Part shown: positions 1-6,747 of the stretch, piece after piece
Layout: each line of letters opens with the position of its first letter
Numbering within the stretch: the stretch's first letter is position 1
Notes under the pieces: generated by a model
Databases searched by the model: none
Told to the model about the DNA's origin: nothing
The model's input: the letters and a program-made list of their open reading frames with translations, nothing else
Program-made: the position numbers and the translations under genes
From: Burkholderiaceae bacterium
GTDB lineage: Bacteria; Pseudomonadota; Gammaproteobacteria; Burkholderiales; Burkholderiaceae_C
Reading direction: 5' to 3'
Assembly: GCA_023268425.1 (NCBI GenBank)
Contig: JALRFN010000083.1
Span: forward strand, 1-14,959
DNA: 14,959 nt

Positions 1-1
1 G

Positions 2-760
2 GCGCTGCGCCATGCGCAAACGCTGGGCATGCGGCACACCCTGACCATCTGCAACGTCGCCAGCAGCGCCATGGTGCGCGAATGTGCCCTGGCCTACGTC
101 ACCCGCGCTGGCGTGGAAGTGGGCGTGGCCTCAACCAAGGCCTTCACCACGCAGTTGGCCGCTTTGTTTTTGTTGACTTTGACCCTGGCCAAGGTCAAAG
201 GGCGCTTGTCTGAAGTCAACGAAGCCGACTACCTCAGCGAGATGCGTCACTTGCCTGCGGCCTTGCAATCGGTGTTGGCTTTGGAGCCGCAAGTCATGGC
301 CTGGGCCGAAGCCTTTGCGGGCAAGGACCATGCGCTGTTCCTGGGCCGTGGTCGCCATTACCCCATTGCCTTGGAAGGCGCACTCAAGCTCAAAGAAATC
401 AGCTACATCCACGCCGAAGCCTACCCCGCTGGCGAGCTCAAACACGGCCCGCTGGCCTTGGTCACCGAGGCCATGCCCGTGGTCACGGTGGCGCCCCATG
501 ACGAGTTGTTGGAAAAACTCAAAAGCAACATGCAAGAAGTGCGCGCTCGGGGTGGCGTGCTTTACGTCTTGGCCGATGGCGACAGCGCCATCCGCGCCAG
601 CGAAGGCGTCAACGTCATCCGCATGCCCGAGCACTACGGCGTCTTGAGCCCCATCTTGCACGTGGTCGCCTTGCAGTTGTTGGCGTATCACACCGCGTGC
701 GCGCGCGGCACCGACGTGGACAAGCCCAGAAACCTGGCGAAATCGGTGACGGTCGAGTGA
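2..760 (+). CDS. glmS: Glutamine-fructose-6-phosphate aminotransferase (isomerizing), C-terminal part
   Basis: GlmS converts fructose-6-phosphate and glutamine to glucosamine-6-phosphate, the first step of UDP-GlcNAc synthesis for peptidoglycan and LPS, in the cytoplasm. The window opens inside the gene: 252 codons are present of a family that is usually about 610 residues, covering the second half of SIS domain 1 and all of SIS domain 2. The N-terminal glutaminase domain lies upstream of the window. Visible hallmarks are GVASTKAFTTQL (residues 41-52 of the fragment), EGALKLKEISYIHAEAY (125-141), GELKHGPLAL (144-153) and the C-terminal DVDKPRNLAKSVTVE. By alignment to E. coli GlmS, Glu132, His148 and Lys247 correspond to the catalytic Glu488, His504 and Lys603, with identical spacing. 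It ends in TGA. No clear terminator separates it from the next gene, so read-through into the DUF block is possible. Confidence 0.97.
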   Translation, partial: ALRHAQTLGMRHTLTICNVASSAMVRECALAYVTRAGVEVGVASTKAFTTQLAALFLLTLTLAKVKGRLSEVNEADYLSEMRHLPAALQSVLALEPQVMAWAEAFAGKDHALFLGRGRHYPIALEGALKLKEISYIHAEAYPAGELKHGPLALVTEAMPVVTVAPHDELLEKLKSNMQEVRARGGVLYVLADGDSAIRASEGVNVIRMPEHYGVLSPILHVVALQLLAYHTACARGTDVDKPRNLAKSVTVE

Positions 761-803
761 TGGGTTTGCCCGCACACACCGCAGCGTTCGCCTGCCTGTC
801 GTT

Positions 804-1562
804 GTGACGGTGAGGTCAGGTCAGTTTCGCCACCGTTCCCAGTTGCAGCGTTGGTTGGGGCCGGAAGCGAGTCCGGGTGACCGCGACGAGGCGGGTCCGG
901 ATGTCGCCGAGCGCCTGGGGGCTTGGCTTGGGGTTGCCGACGCGATCACCTTGCGCACGGGTTTGGCCCAGGTGACTGCGGCCAAGCCGGGGCCGAAACC
1001 GGCGGGGGATGTCGATCTCTCTCAAGAACTGGCGCGCACGCGCGCGGCGGTGCTGCAAATGATCGCTGCTCTGGGGGTGCCTGCGACACCCAAAACCCAT
1101 GGCCGCGTCCCAGTGGTGCGTCCGGTCGCCTCAGCCGAGCCGCCGCCCTTGGATCCGGCCACCGAATTCAGTTTGTTGTTGCAGGAGTACAGCGACGTCC
1201 AGCGGCGCATGGAGATGCGGGTCGATGCCCTGCGTGCCTACGCACGCGAAGTGCTGGCGGCTCAGTCTCCGGCCTTGGCGCAGCTGGCAGCCATGGATGG
1301 CTTGATGACTCAACTGGTTCACGGGCGTGAGCAACACCTGTTGGCCAATCTGCCCAGCTTGTTGCGGCGGCGCTTCGAAGCGCGGCGTCAAGCCGACACC
1401 GAGGCCGCCGATGGTGAATCGCTCGAGCCCGTGGCAAGTGGGGCGTGGTTGAAAGCCCTGCGGGCCGATTTTCGCCAAGCTTTGCAGGCCGAGTTGGACT
1501 TGCGTTTGCAGCCCATCGTGGGCTTGGTGCAAGCACAAATTGAGGCGCAGCCTCTGGGGTAA
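804..1562 (+). CDS. DUF3348-family protein, first gene of the motor block
   Basis: This 252-residue soluble protein has no signal peptide or membrane segment, so it should be cytoplasmic. It matches my recollection of the DUF3348 family, found next to DUF802 genes in Burkholderiales: an N-terminal FRHRSQLQRWLG segment (residues 8-19), VAERLGAWLGVADAITL at 35-51, a middle block with LLQEYSDVQRRMEMRVDALR (125-144), and a C-terminal FRQALQAELDLRLQPIVGL at about 223-241. The molecular function is unknown. The second half is strongly helical with a cluster of arginines (LLRRRFEARRQ). The start is the GTG at 804; a GTG at 810 is an alternative. Neither has a convincing Shine-Dalgarno sequence. It lies 43 bases after glmS and 47 bases before the DUF802 start, in the same direction, so it is probably cotranscribed. 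As a regular partner of a MotA-like protein it may be an assembly or cytoplasmic effector subunit (inference). Confidence 0.82.
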   Translation: MTVRSGQFRHRSQLQRWLGPEASPGDRDEAGPDVAERLGAWLGVADAITLRTGLAQVTAAKPGPKPAGDVDLSQELARTRAAVLQMIAALGVPATPKTHGRVPVVRPVASAEPPPLDPATEFSLLLQEYSDVQRRMEMRVDALRAYAREVLAAQSPALAQLAAMDGLMTQLVHGREQHLLANLPSLLRRRFEARRQADTEAADGESLEPVASGAWLKALRADFRQALQAELDLRLQPIVGLVQAQIEAQPLG

Positions 1563-1570
1563 ATTGCAGT

Positions 1571-1591
1571 CCGCGCATCGGTGATGCGCGG
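1571..1591 (+). promoter_or_regulatory. Perfect 9-bp stem-loop in front of the DUF802 start
   Basis: Bases 1571-1579 (CCGCGCATC) and 1583-1591 (GATGCGCGG) are exact reverse complements separated by GGT. The hairpin begins 8 bases after the DUF3348 stop and ends 3 bases before the first possible ATG (1595), 18 before the ATG preferred here (1610). No T-run follows, so it is not a standard intrinsic terminator. It occupies the place where a ribosome binding site would be expected. It could control translation of the large DUF802 gene, protect mRNA ends after processing, or attenuate transcription. The structure is seen in the sequence; the role is inference. Confidence 0.55.
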
Positions 1592-1609
1592 CGAATGTGT
1601 GTGGTGTTT

Positions 1610-4240
1610 ATGAATGTGAATGTCTTGCGTGGCGGCCTGGTGTGGCCAGCGTTTGTGGTGGGTCTGTTGGCCTTGCTGTGGGTGGGGTTTGGCTTCGTCG
1701 GTCATAGCACCGTGGCCCTGGCGGTAACCGCCTTGATGGTCGCCGTTTACGGTTTGGCGGCGTGGGAAGTGCGGGGCTTTGTCGGGCAGACGCAGGCTTT
1801 GGCGCGGGCGGTCACGCAAGCGCAAGCGGGCGTCGCCACCTTGGACGATTGGTTGTCGACGGTGCCCAGCGGTTTACGCGAGGGGGTGCGTCAGCGTTTG
1901 CAAGGTGTACGCACGCCATGGCCGGGGTTGGCGCTGACGCCCTATGTGGTCGGCTTGTTGGTCATGCTGGGCATGTTGGGCACCTTTTTGGGCATGGTCG
2001 TGACCTTCAAGGGCGCCGTCTTTGCGCTGGAAGGTTCCGCCGACTTGCAAGCCCTACGCGCCGCCTTGGCGGCACCCATCAAAGGCCTGGGCCTGGCCTT
2101 TGGCACTTCCGTTGCTGGCGTGGCCAGCTCGGCGATGTTGGGCTGGATGGCGGCTGCGGTCAAACGCCAGCGGCTTCAAGCGCTGCGCGCTTTGGACGAG
2201 CAAGTCGCCACGAGCTTGCACGCCTTCACCACGGCGCATCAGCGCCAAATCGGCTTTGAAGCAAGCCAGGCGCAAGCCCAGGCCTTGCCCGAGTTGGTGG
2301 CACGCATGGACCAAATGATGAGTCGGCTGGACGCGCGCGCGCAAACCTTGGATCAACAGTTGCTGGAACGCCAAGCCAGCTTCCACCGCGAAGCCAGCGC
2401 GGCCTACACGGGCTTGGGCGAGTCGGTGGCGCGCTCCTTGCAAGACGCGATCAGCACCAGCACGCGGGTCGCCACCGAGGCTTTGCAGCCCATCGTCAGT
2501 TCGGCCATGGATCGCGTGACGCAAACCTCGGAGCGCCTGCACACGCAAGCCAGTGCAACGGTGCAGCAACAGCTGCAAGGCGTCTCCGCGCGTTTCGAAG
2601 CGGCCACGGCCAGCGTGACCGAGTCTTGGGCGCAGGCGCTCAGCGCGCAGCGCCAAAGCAACAGCCAATTGGTCGGCGACTTGCAACAGGCTTTGGCTGC
2701 GGTGAGCGCGCAGATGGATGGGCGCAGCGCTGAGTTGGTCGCGCACTTGAGCGCGTCCTTGAGCGCAGCGCAAGCGCAGCAGTTGCAAAGCCAAACCGAG
2801 CAGCGCCAAGCCCTGGACCAAATGGCTCAAAGCCAGCACGCGCGCAGTGAGCAGGTGTTGGCGACGCTCAACGAGGCCTTGCACACGCTCTCCGCCACGC
2901 AGGCCGAGCAACATGCACGTTGGGCGGCACAACTGGAGGCGACCTGGACGCAGCAGCAAGACGCGCAGGCCCAAACCGAAGCGGCGCGCCAACGCGCGCA
3001 ACAAGAAGCGCAGCAACTGCAAACACAGCGCCAAGCCCAACTGGTGGCCGATTGGTCGGCTGCCTTGGAGCGCTTCAACACCCACTTTGACGAGCGCGCC
3101 TCGGCGCACTTGACTCAACTGACCCAAGGCTTGAGCAGCCTGTATGCCGCCCAAGCCCAGGCCGATCAAGTGCAGCAAGCGGCTTGGGTGCAGACCATGG
3201 GGCAGATGAGCGAGCAACTGCGTCAACAGTGGCAACAAGTCAGTGCCGAGCACTGGGCGCAACAGCAAGCGGCCTCACAAGCCGTGACCCAAGCCGCAGC
3301 CGCATTGCAACAAAGCGCCAGTGCTCAGGCCAGCAGCGTGCAAGCAGACATCCAGCAGTTGTTGAACACCTCGCAGGCGCTGGTGGCGGCGCGTGAACAG
3401 CACGAAGCGCTGTGGCAGCAACAGCAAAGCGAGCGCATGGACGCTTTGGCTCAACTGTGGCGCGCTGAGCTGAGTGCTTTGCGCGAGCACGAGCAAAGCC
3501 ACGCCGAGGCCAGTGCCTCGCGTTGGCAAGATTGGCAGGCGCAGTGGCAAACCCAATGGCAAGCCCTGCAGGCCCGCGAAGAGCAGCGCGCGCAAGCGGC
3601 CGAGACCCGTTTGGATGCGTTGCAGGCGCGCATGGCGCAGCAATTGGCCCAATTGGGTGAGGCTTTGGAAGCACCGATGGCGCGTTTGTTGGCCACCGCC
3701 TCGGATGCGCCGAAAGCGGCTGCAGAGGTGATTGCCCAATTGCGCCAAGACATGAGTCAACTGGGCGAGCGTGACAACGCCGCCTTGCGTGAGCGGGCTG
3801 AGTTGATGCAACAAATCGGTGACTTGGTGCAAGGCGTGCAACAAGCCACCACCGAGCAGCGCGAGGCCATGGAGTCCATGGTGCGCTCGACCACAGGCGT
3901 GCTCAACCAAGTCAGCGAACAGTTCAGCAGCACCCTGGGCGCCCAAGTCAGCCACACCGACGGCGTGGCCGCACAAGTTGCGGGCAGTGCCGCTGAATTG
4001 GCGGCCTTGGGCGAAGCCTTCCACCAAGGCGTGCAGTTGTTCAGCAACAGCAACGCCGCCTTGGTCGAGCGATTGGGCCAAATCGAAGCGGCCATCCAAC
4101 AGAGCATGAGTCGCAGCGACGAGCAATTGGCCTATTACGTGGCCCAAGCGCGCGAGGTCATTGACTTGAGCATCAGCGCGCAGCAAGGCATCGTCGAAGA
4201 CCTGCGCCGCCTGCGCAGCAATGCCAGCGGGGTGGCGTGA
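1610..4240 (+). CDS. DUF802 protein: MotA/TolQ/ExbB-like (ZorA-like) membrane subunit with very long coiled tail
   Basis: Likely the channel/stator subunit of an inner-membrane ion-driven motor (inference from architecture). With the ATG at 1610 the protein has 876 residues; an ATG at 1595 would add five. I prefer 1610 because family members, as I recall them, begin just before helix 1. Four hydrophobic segments are visible at about 12-31, 33-52, 109-132 and 160-182. Segment 3 contains GMLGTFLGM (121-129), like the ExbB/TolQ/MotA GLLGTVxGM motif; segment 4 has GTSVAGVASSAMLG (165-178). Thr125 and Thr166 fall where family members have ion-path polar residues. Residues about 200-700 form a Gln/Ala-rich, proline-poor, presumably coiled-coil cytoplasmic tail with 13 tryptophans between 340 and 650. 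The C-terminal block ending SDEQLAYYVAQAREVIDLS (836-854) is what I recognise as the DUF802 signature. The protein has no cysteine. Its TGA overlaps the next ATG (TGATG). Confidence 0.85.
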   Translation: MNVNVLRGGLVWPAFVVGLLALLWVGFGFVGHSTVALAVTALMVAVYGLAAWEVRGFVGQTQALARAVTQAQAGVATLDDWLSTVPSGLREGVRQRLQGVRTPWPGLALTPYVVGLLVMLGMLGTFLGMVVTFKGAVFALEGSADLQALRAALAAPIKGLGLAFGTSVAGVASSAMLGWMAAAVKRQRLQALRALDEQVATSLHAFTTAHQRQIGFEASQAQAQALPELVARMDQMMSRLDARAQTLDQQLLERQASFHREASAAYTGLGESVARSLQDAISTSTRVATEALQPIVSSAMDRVTQTSERLHTQASATVQQQLQGVSARFEAATASVTESWAQALSAQRQSNSQLVGDLQQALAAVSAQMDGRSAELVAHLSASLSAAQAQQLQSQTEQRQALDQMAQSQHARSEQVLATLNEALHTLSATQAEQHARWAAQLEATWTQQQDAQAQTEAARQRAQQEAQQLQTQRQAQLVADWSAALERFNTHFDERASAHLTQLTQGLSSLYAAQAQADQVQQAAWVQTMGQMSEQLRQQWQQVSAEHWAQQQAASQAVTQAAAALQQSASAQASSVQADIQQLLNTSQALVAAREQHEALWQQQQSERMDALAQLWRAELSALREHEQSHAEASASRWQDWQAQWQTQWQALQAREEQRAQAAETRLDALQARMAQQLAQLGEALEAPMARLLATASDAPKAAAEVIAQLRQDMSQLGERDNAALRERAELMQQIGDLVQGVQQATTEQREAMESMVRSTTGVLNQVSEQFSSTLGAQVSHTDGVAAQVAGSAAELAALGEAFHQGVQLFSNSNAALVERLGQIEAAIQQSMSRSDEQLAYYVAQAREVIDLSISAQQGIVEDLRRLRSNASGVA

Positions 4241-4941
4241 TGGCTGGCGATTGGAACGCCAGCGCCGAGTGGGATGACCACGACAGCACTCAAGACAGCG
4301 GCCACGCCCCGGTGTGGGCCGTGTTTGGTGATTTGATGTCGGGTGTGGTCGGCGCCTTTGTGCTGATCTTGATTTCGGTCTTGGCCATGCAAATGGATCT
4401 GGTCACCAGCTTGCAAGCCGAAGTCGCCAAGCGGCACGAAGAAGAAAGCCGCCGCATGGCCTTGGAAAAAGCCTTGGCAGTGCCCCTGCAAAGTGGCCGC
4501 GTGACGCTCAACGACGGACGCATTGGCATCAGTGGCAGCGTTTTGTTTGACCTCAACTCCGACACCTTGCGCGATGAGGGGCAAGCCTTGCTCAAGAGCT
4601 TGGTGCCGCCGCTCAAGGTGTACTTGGCCGAGCGCGATGAGCTGCTCATGGTCAGTGGCTTCACCGACGACCGCCCGATCCAAAAAGGCAACCTGCAATT
4701 TGCAGACAACTTGGAGTTGTCGGCCCAGCGGGCCTTGCGCGTGACCCGGGCTTTGATCGCTGAAGGCATGCCACGCTCGCAAGTCTTCAGCGCCGCGTTT
4801 GGTGCGGAACAACCGGTGGCTTCCAACGCCGAGGAGGCCGGGCGCGCCTTGAATCGCCGCGTCGAAATGGCCCCCGTGCCGCGCAACAAAACCACCAGCC
4901 CATCGCCACCGCAAGGCGGTGCGTCGCCCGCACATGACTGA
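4240..4941 (+). CDS. MotB/ZorB-like OmpA-domain protein, peptidoglycan-anchoring motor subunit
   Basis: This 233-residue protein has the layout of MotB, ExbD or ZorB. A short cytoplasmic N-terminus is followed by one membrane span, about 24-51 (PVWAVFGDLMSGVVGAFVLI onward), with Asp31 near its start in the position of the proton-binding aspartate of MotB. A helical linker (about 53-85) leads to an OmpA-like peptidoglycan-binding domain (about 90-212) showing SVLFDLNSDTLRDEG, VSGFTDDRPI, NLELSAQRALRV and NRRVEM, the usual OmpA_C landmarks. The last about 20 residues are Pro/Ser-rich. The expected topology is N-in, C-periplasmic. The ATG at 4240 shares a base with the DUF802 stop codon (TGATG), which indicates translational coupling and a fixed stoichiometric partnership. 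A GTG at 4237 is an alternative start adding one residue. The 3' end overlaps the next gene by 8 bases. Confidence 0.9.
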   Translation: MAGDWNASAEWDDHDSTQDSGHAPVWAVFGDLMSGVVGAFVLILISVLAMQMDLVTSLQAEVAKRHEEESRRMALEKALAVPLQSGRVTLNDGRIGISGSVLFDLNSDTLRDEGQALLKSLVPPLKVYLAERDELLMVSGFTDDRPIQKGNLQFADNLELSAQRALRVTRALIAEGMPRSQVFSAAFGAEQPVASNAEEAGRALNRRVEMAPVPRNKTTSPSPPQGGASPAHD

Positions 4942-5632
4942 GCGCTGTGCCGAAGTGGCGGCCCTCTTGGCGCGCCTAGACGCTTGGCCCGAGGCGCCAA
5001 CCGGGCAGGCGCAGGCCGTGCAGTGGCACTACGCGCAAGCGCTGGCTAAGCGCCTGGCAGTGTCAACGCCTGTGGCCCAAGCGGTGTTGGCCGACAAGTT
5101 GGAGGCCGCCTTGGATGGATTGGCGCAGGCCACTTCGCCTGTTGCGGCGGAGGCCGATGGCAGGCCAGATCCAGCCGGCCAGGCATCGCCGTGGGCGGCT
5201 TTACACGAGTACAAGGTGCGCCCAGGCCAGGGCGAAGGGGCACAAGCGGCCAGCGCTGCAGCACCGTTGCCCGACCTCAAGAGCGCCGTGCGTTTTCGCG
5301 AGGTGTGGGCCTTGATCAGTGCCGAGGCTGAGGTCGACTTGGCTTCCTTTCGTGCGCCCACCAACGCCGGGCCGCTCAATGCCCATCGCCTGGTGTTGCA
5401 GGTTTTGGCGCAGATGCGTGATTTGTCGCCCGCCTACTTGCGCCACACTTTGCAGCACGTCGACACCTTGATGTGGTTAGAGCAAACCTATGCCAGTGGG
5501 CAAGCCGCGTCGGGCAAGAACGCCTCAAGCAAGGGCAGTGGCCGCAAAACCGACAGCGCAAAACGTGCGGGCACTCCAAGGGGCTCGAAGCGAGTGGGCC
5601 GCTCAGGTGGGGCGAGTTCGCGCCAAGCTTGA
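4934..5632 (+). CDS. DUF2894-family protein with basic C-terminal tail
   Basis: This 232-residue protein has no signal peptide or membrane span and is probably cytoplasmic. I recognise the DUF2894 core in the segment from PLNAHRLVLQVLAQMRDLSP to HVDTLMWLEQ, about residues 150-185, and in LKSAVRFREVWALISAEAEV (115-134). After about residue 186 comes a low-complexity tail rich in Lys, Arg, Ser and Gly that resembles histone-H1-like or nucleic-acid-binding tails. The function is unknown. The ATG at 4934 overlaps the OmpA gene stop (ATGACTGA, 8-base overlap), and an AAGGCGG lies 14 bases upstream. A GTG at 4919 is a less likely alternative start. As last gene of the coupled block it is probably a cytoplasmic partner of the motor. 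The basic tail would allow contact with DNA, RNA or membrane phosphates (inference). Confidence 0.82.
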   Translation: MTERCAEVAALLARLDAWPEAPTGQAQAVQWHYAQALAKRLAVSTPVAQAVLADKLEAALDGLAQATSPVAAEADGRPDPAGQASPWAALHEYKVRPGQGEGAQAASAAAPLPDLKSAVRFREVWALISAEAEVDLASFRAPTNAGPLNAHRLVLQVLAQMRDLSPAYLRHTLQHVDTLMWLEQTYASGQAASGKNASSKGSGRKTDSAKRAGTPRGSKRVGRSGGASSRQA

Positions 5633-5756
5633 AGCGCCAGCAGCAGGGTTGTCGCCCAAGTCACCTAGGCTGCGCGGCGCAAGGCACACAGCTGTGCATA
5701 CTTCGGGGTTTTGGGCGCATGGCCCGCGCAGCGGGCCTTCACAACGAGGAGTAGAC
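5633..5756 (+). promoter_or_regulatory. Intergenic leader with hairpin and strong ribosome binding site
   Basis: The 124 bases between the motor block and the TAXI gene hold three items. First, a 10-bp palindrome CACAGCTGTG (5687-5696), which could be an operator. Second, a perfect 7-bp GC-only stem-loop, GGCCCGC / GCGGGCC with loop GCA (5721-5737), followed only by TT, so a weak terminator candidate or an mRNA structure. Third, a clear Shine-Dalgarno sequence GAGGAG (5746-5751) five bases before the TAXI ATG. No convincing -35/-10 pair was identified by eye. The hairpin may insulate the two transcription units. Confidence 0.45.
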
Positions 5757-6716
5757 ATGAACACACAACAATGGAAACGCGGTGCTGTGTTGGCGCTGGC
5801 AGCTGTGGCTGTCGTGGGCGCGCAGGCGCAAACCCGCATCACCTACAAGTCGGCCAAGGTCGGCTCGTCTTACTACCAAATGGGCGTGGAGATTGCCGAG
5901 GCCATGAAGGCCGGCAGCAAAGGCCAAGTCGTGGTGACGGTGGAAGAAAGCCAAGGCTCGACGCAAAACGTCATGGAGGTGCGCGCACGCGGCGGTGACT
6001 ACGTGTTCACCACCCCGCCAGCCTTGATCAAGTCGGCGCAAGAAGCCACTGGCCCCTTCAAAGACAAGGGCGACGCCAAGTTTGCCGAGATCCGCGCGCT
6101 GTTCCCCATTCCCGCCTTGACCATGCATTTGGTCGCACGTGCCGACCGTGGCATCGCGTCTTGGTCAGACTTGGGTGGCAAGTCTTTGTTGCTGGGCAAG
6201 GGCTCGTTTGGCGCCAAAGAGGGTGAGAAGTACCTGGGCCTGTTTGGCGTCAAAGACCAAGTCAAGCTGGTCGATGTGGAGTTGTCCAACGCGGTGGCTG
6301 CGTTGAAAAACGGCCAGGTGGATGCCTTTGTGACAGCGGGTTCTTGGCCTGCGCCCAACGTGGTTGAGGCCGCTGCGTCCACGCCGGTGAAGGTGATCGG
6401 CATGTCGGCCGAGCAAATCGCACAGACCAAGCGCGACGAGTTGACCATTCCTGCGGGCACTTACGCCGGCCAAAGCGCCGATGTGAAGACCACCACCTTG
6501 CCGGTCGTGGCCTACACCAGCACCGCCATGAGCGAAGAAACCGCCTACCAATTGACCAAGACCTTCTGGGCGCAAAAAGACGCGATGAGTGCGCAGGCGG
6601 CTTGGTGGCGCGGCGTGAATGCGGGCTTGTTGGCCAACATCAGCGGCAAGATTCACCCGGGTGCGGTGCGTTATTACAAAGAGCGTGGCTTTGCTTTGCG
6701 CGACGACCAGCAGTGA
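5757..6716 (+). CDS. TAXI-family TRAP transporter solute-binding protein
   Basis: This 319-residue periplasmic binding protein would deliver an unidentified, probably carboxylate, substrate to the TRAP permease encoded next. A Sec signal peptide is clear: basic MNTQQWKRG, hydrophobic core VLALAAVAVVG, and AQA cleavage site after residue 24. The mature part begins RITYKSAKVGSSYYQMGVEI, the glycine/tyrosine ligand-loop region of TAXI proteins, and continues with GSTQNVMEVRARGGDYVFTT (67-86), ALTMHLVARAD, and VELSNAVAALKNGQVDAFVT with GSW following. Length fits the family (about 310-340). The start is fixed by the signal peptide and by GAGGAG five bases upstream. The reading frame stays open further upstream, but that extension overlaps the DUF2894 gene and would bury the signal peptide. 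The permease follows after 31 bases. Substrate cannot be read from the sequence. Confidence 0.92.
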   Translation: MNTQQWKRGAVLALAAVAVVGAQAQTRITYKSAKVGSSYYQMGVEIAEAMKAGSKGQVVVTVEESQGSTQNVMEVRARGGDYVFTTPPALIKSAQEATGPFKDKGDAKFAEIRALFPIPALTMHLVARADRGIASWSDLGGKSLLLGKGSFGAKEGEKYLGLFGVKDQVKLVDVELSNAVAALKNGQVDAFVTAGSWPAPNVVEAAASTPVKVIGMSAEQIAQTKRDELTIPAGTYAGQSADVKTTTLPVVAYTSTAMSEETAYQLTKTFWAQKDAMSAQAAWWRGVNAGLLANISGKIHPGAVRYYKERGFALRDDQQ

Positions 6717-6747
6717 TCGGCGCGATGGCTGAACAGGCTTGAGTCGC

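Noticed and set aside
2054..3268. 404-codon open frame antisense to the DUF802 gene (and another at 3275-4186)
   Set aside because: Leu/Arg/Gln-rich product that mirrors the repetitive CAG/CAA-rich coding strand; no family resemblance, while the plus-strand frame has clear membrane and DUF802 motifs.
804..5632. Calling the block a complete Zorya defence system
   Set aside because: No ZorC, ZorD helicase/nuclease or ZorE HNH protein is visible; only the membrane pair is architecturally similar.
5490..5756. N-terminal extension of the TAXI gene in the same frame
   Set aside because: It overlaps the DUF2894 gene, would place the signal peptide internally, and the ATG at 5757 has a strong GAGGAG.
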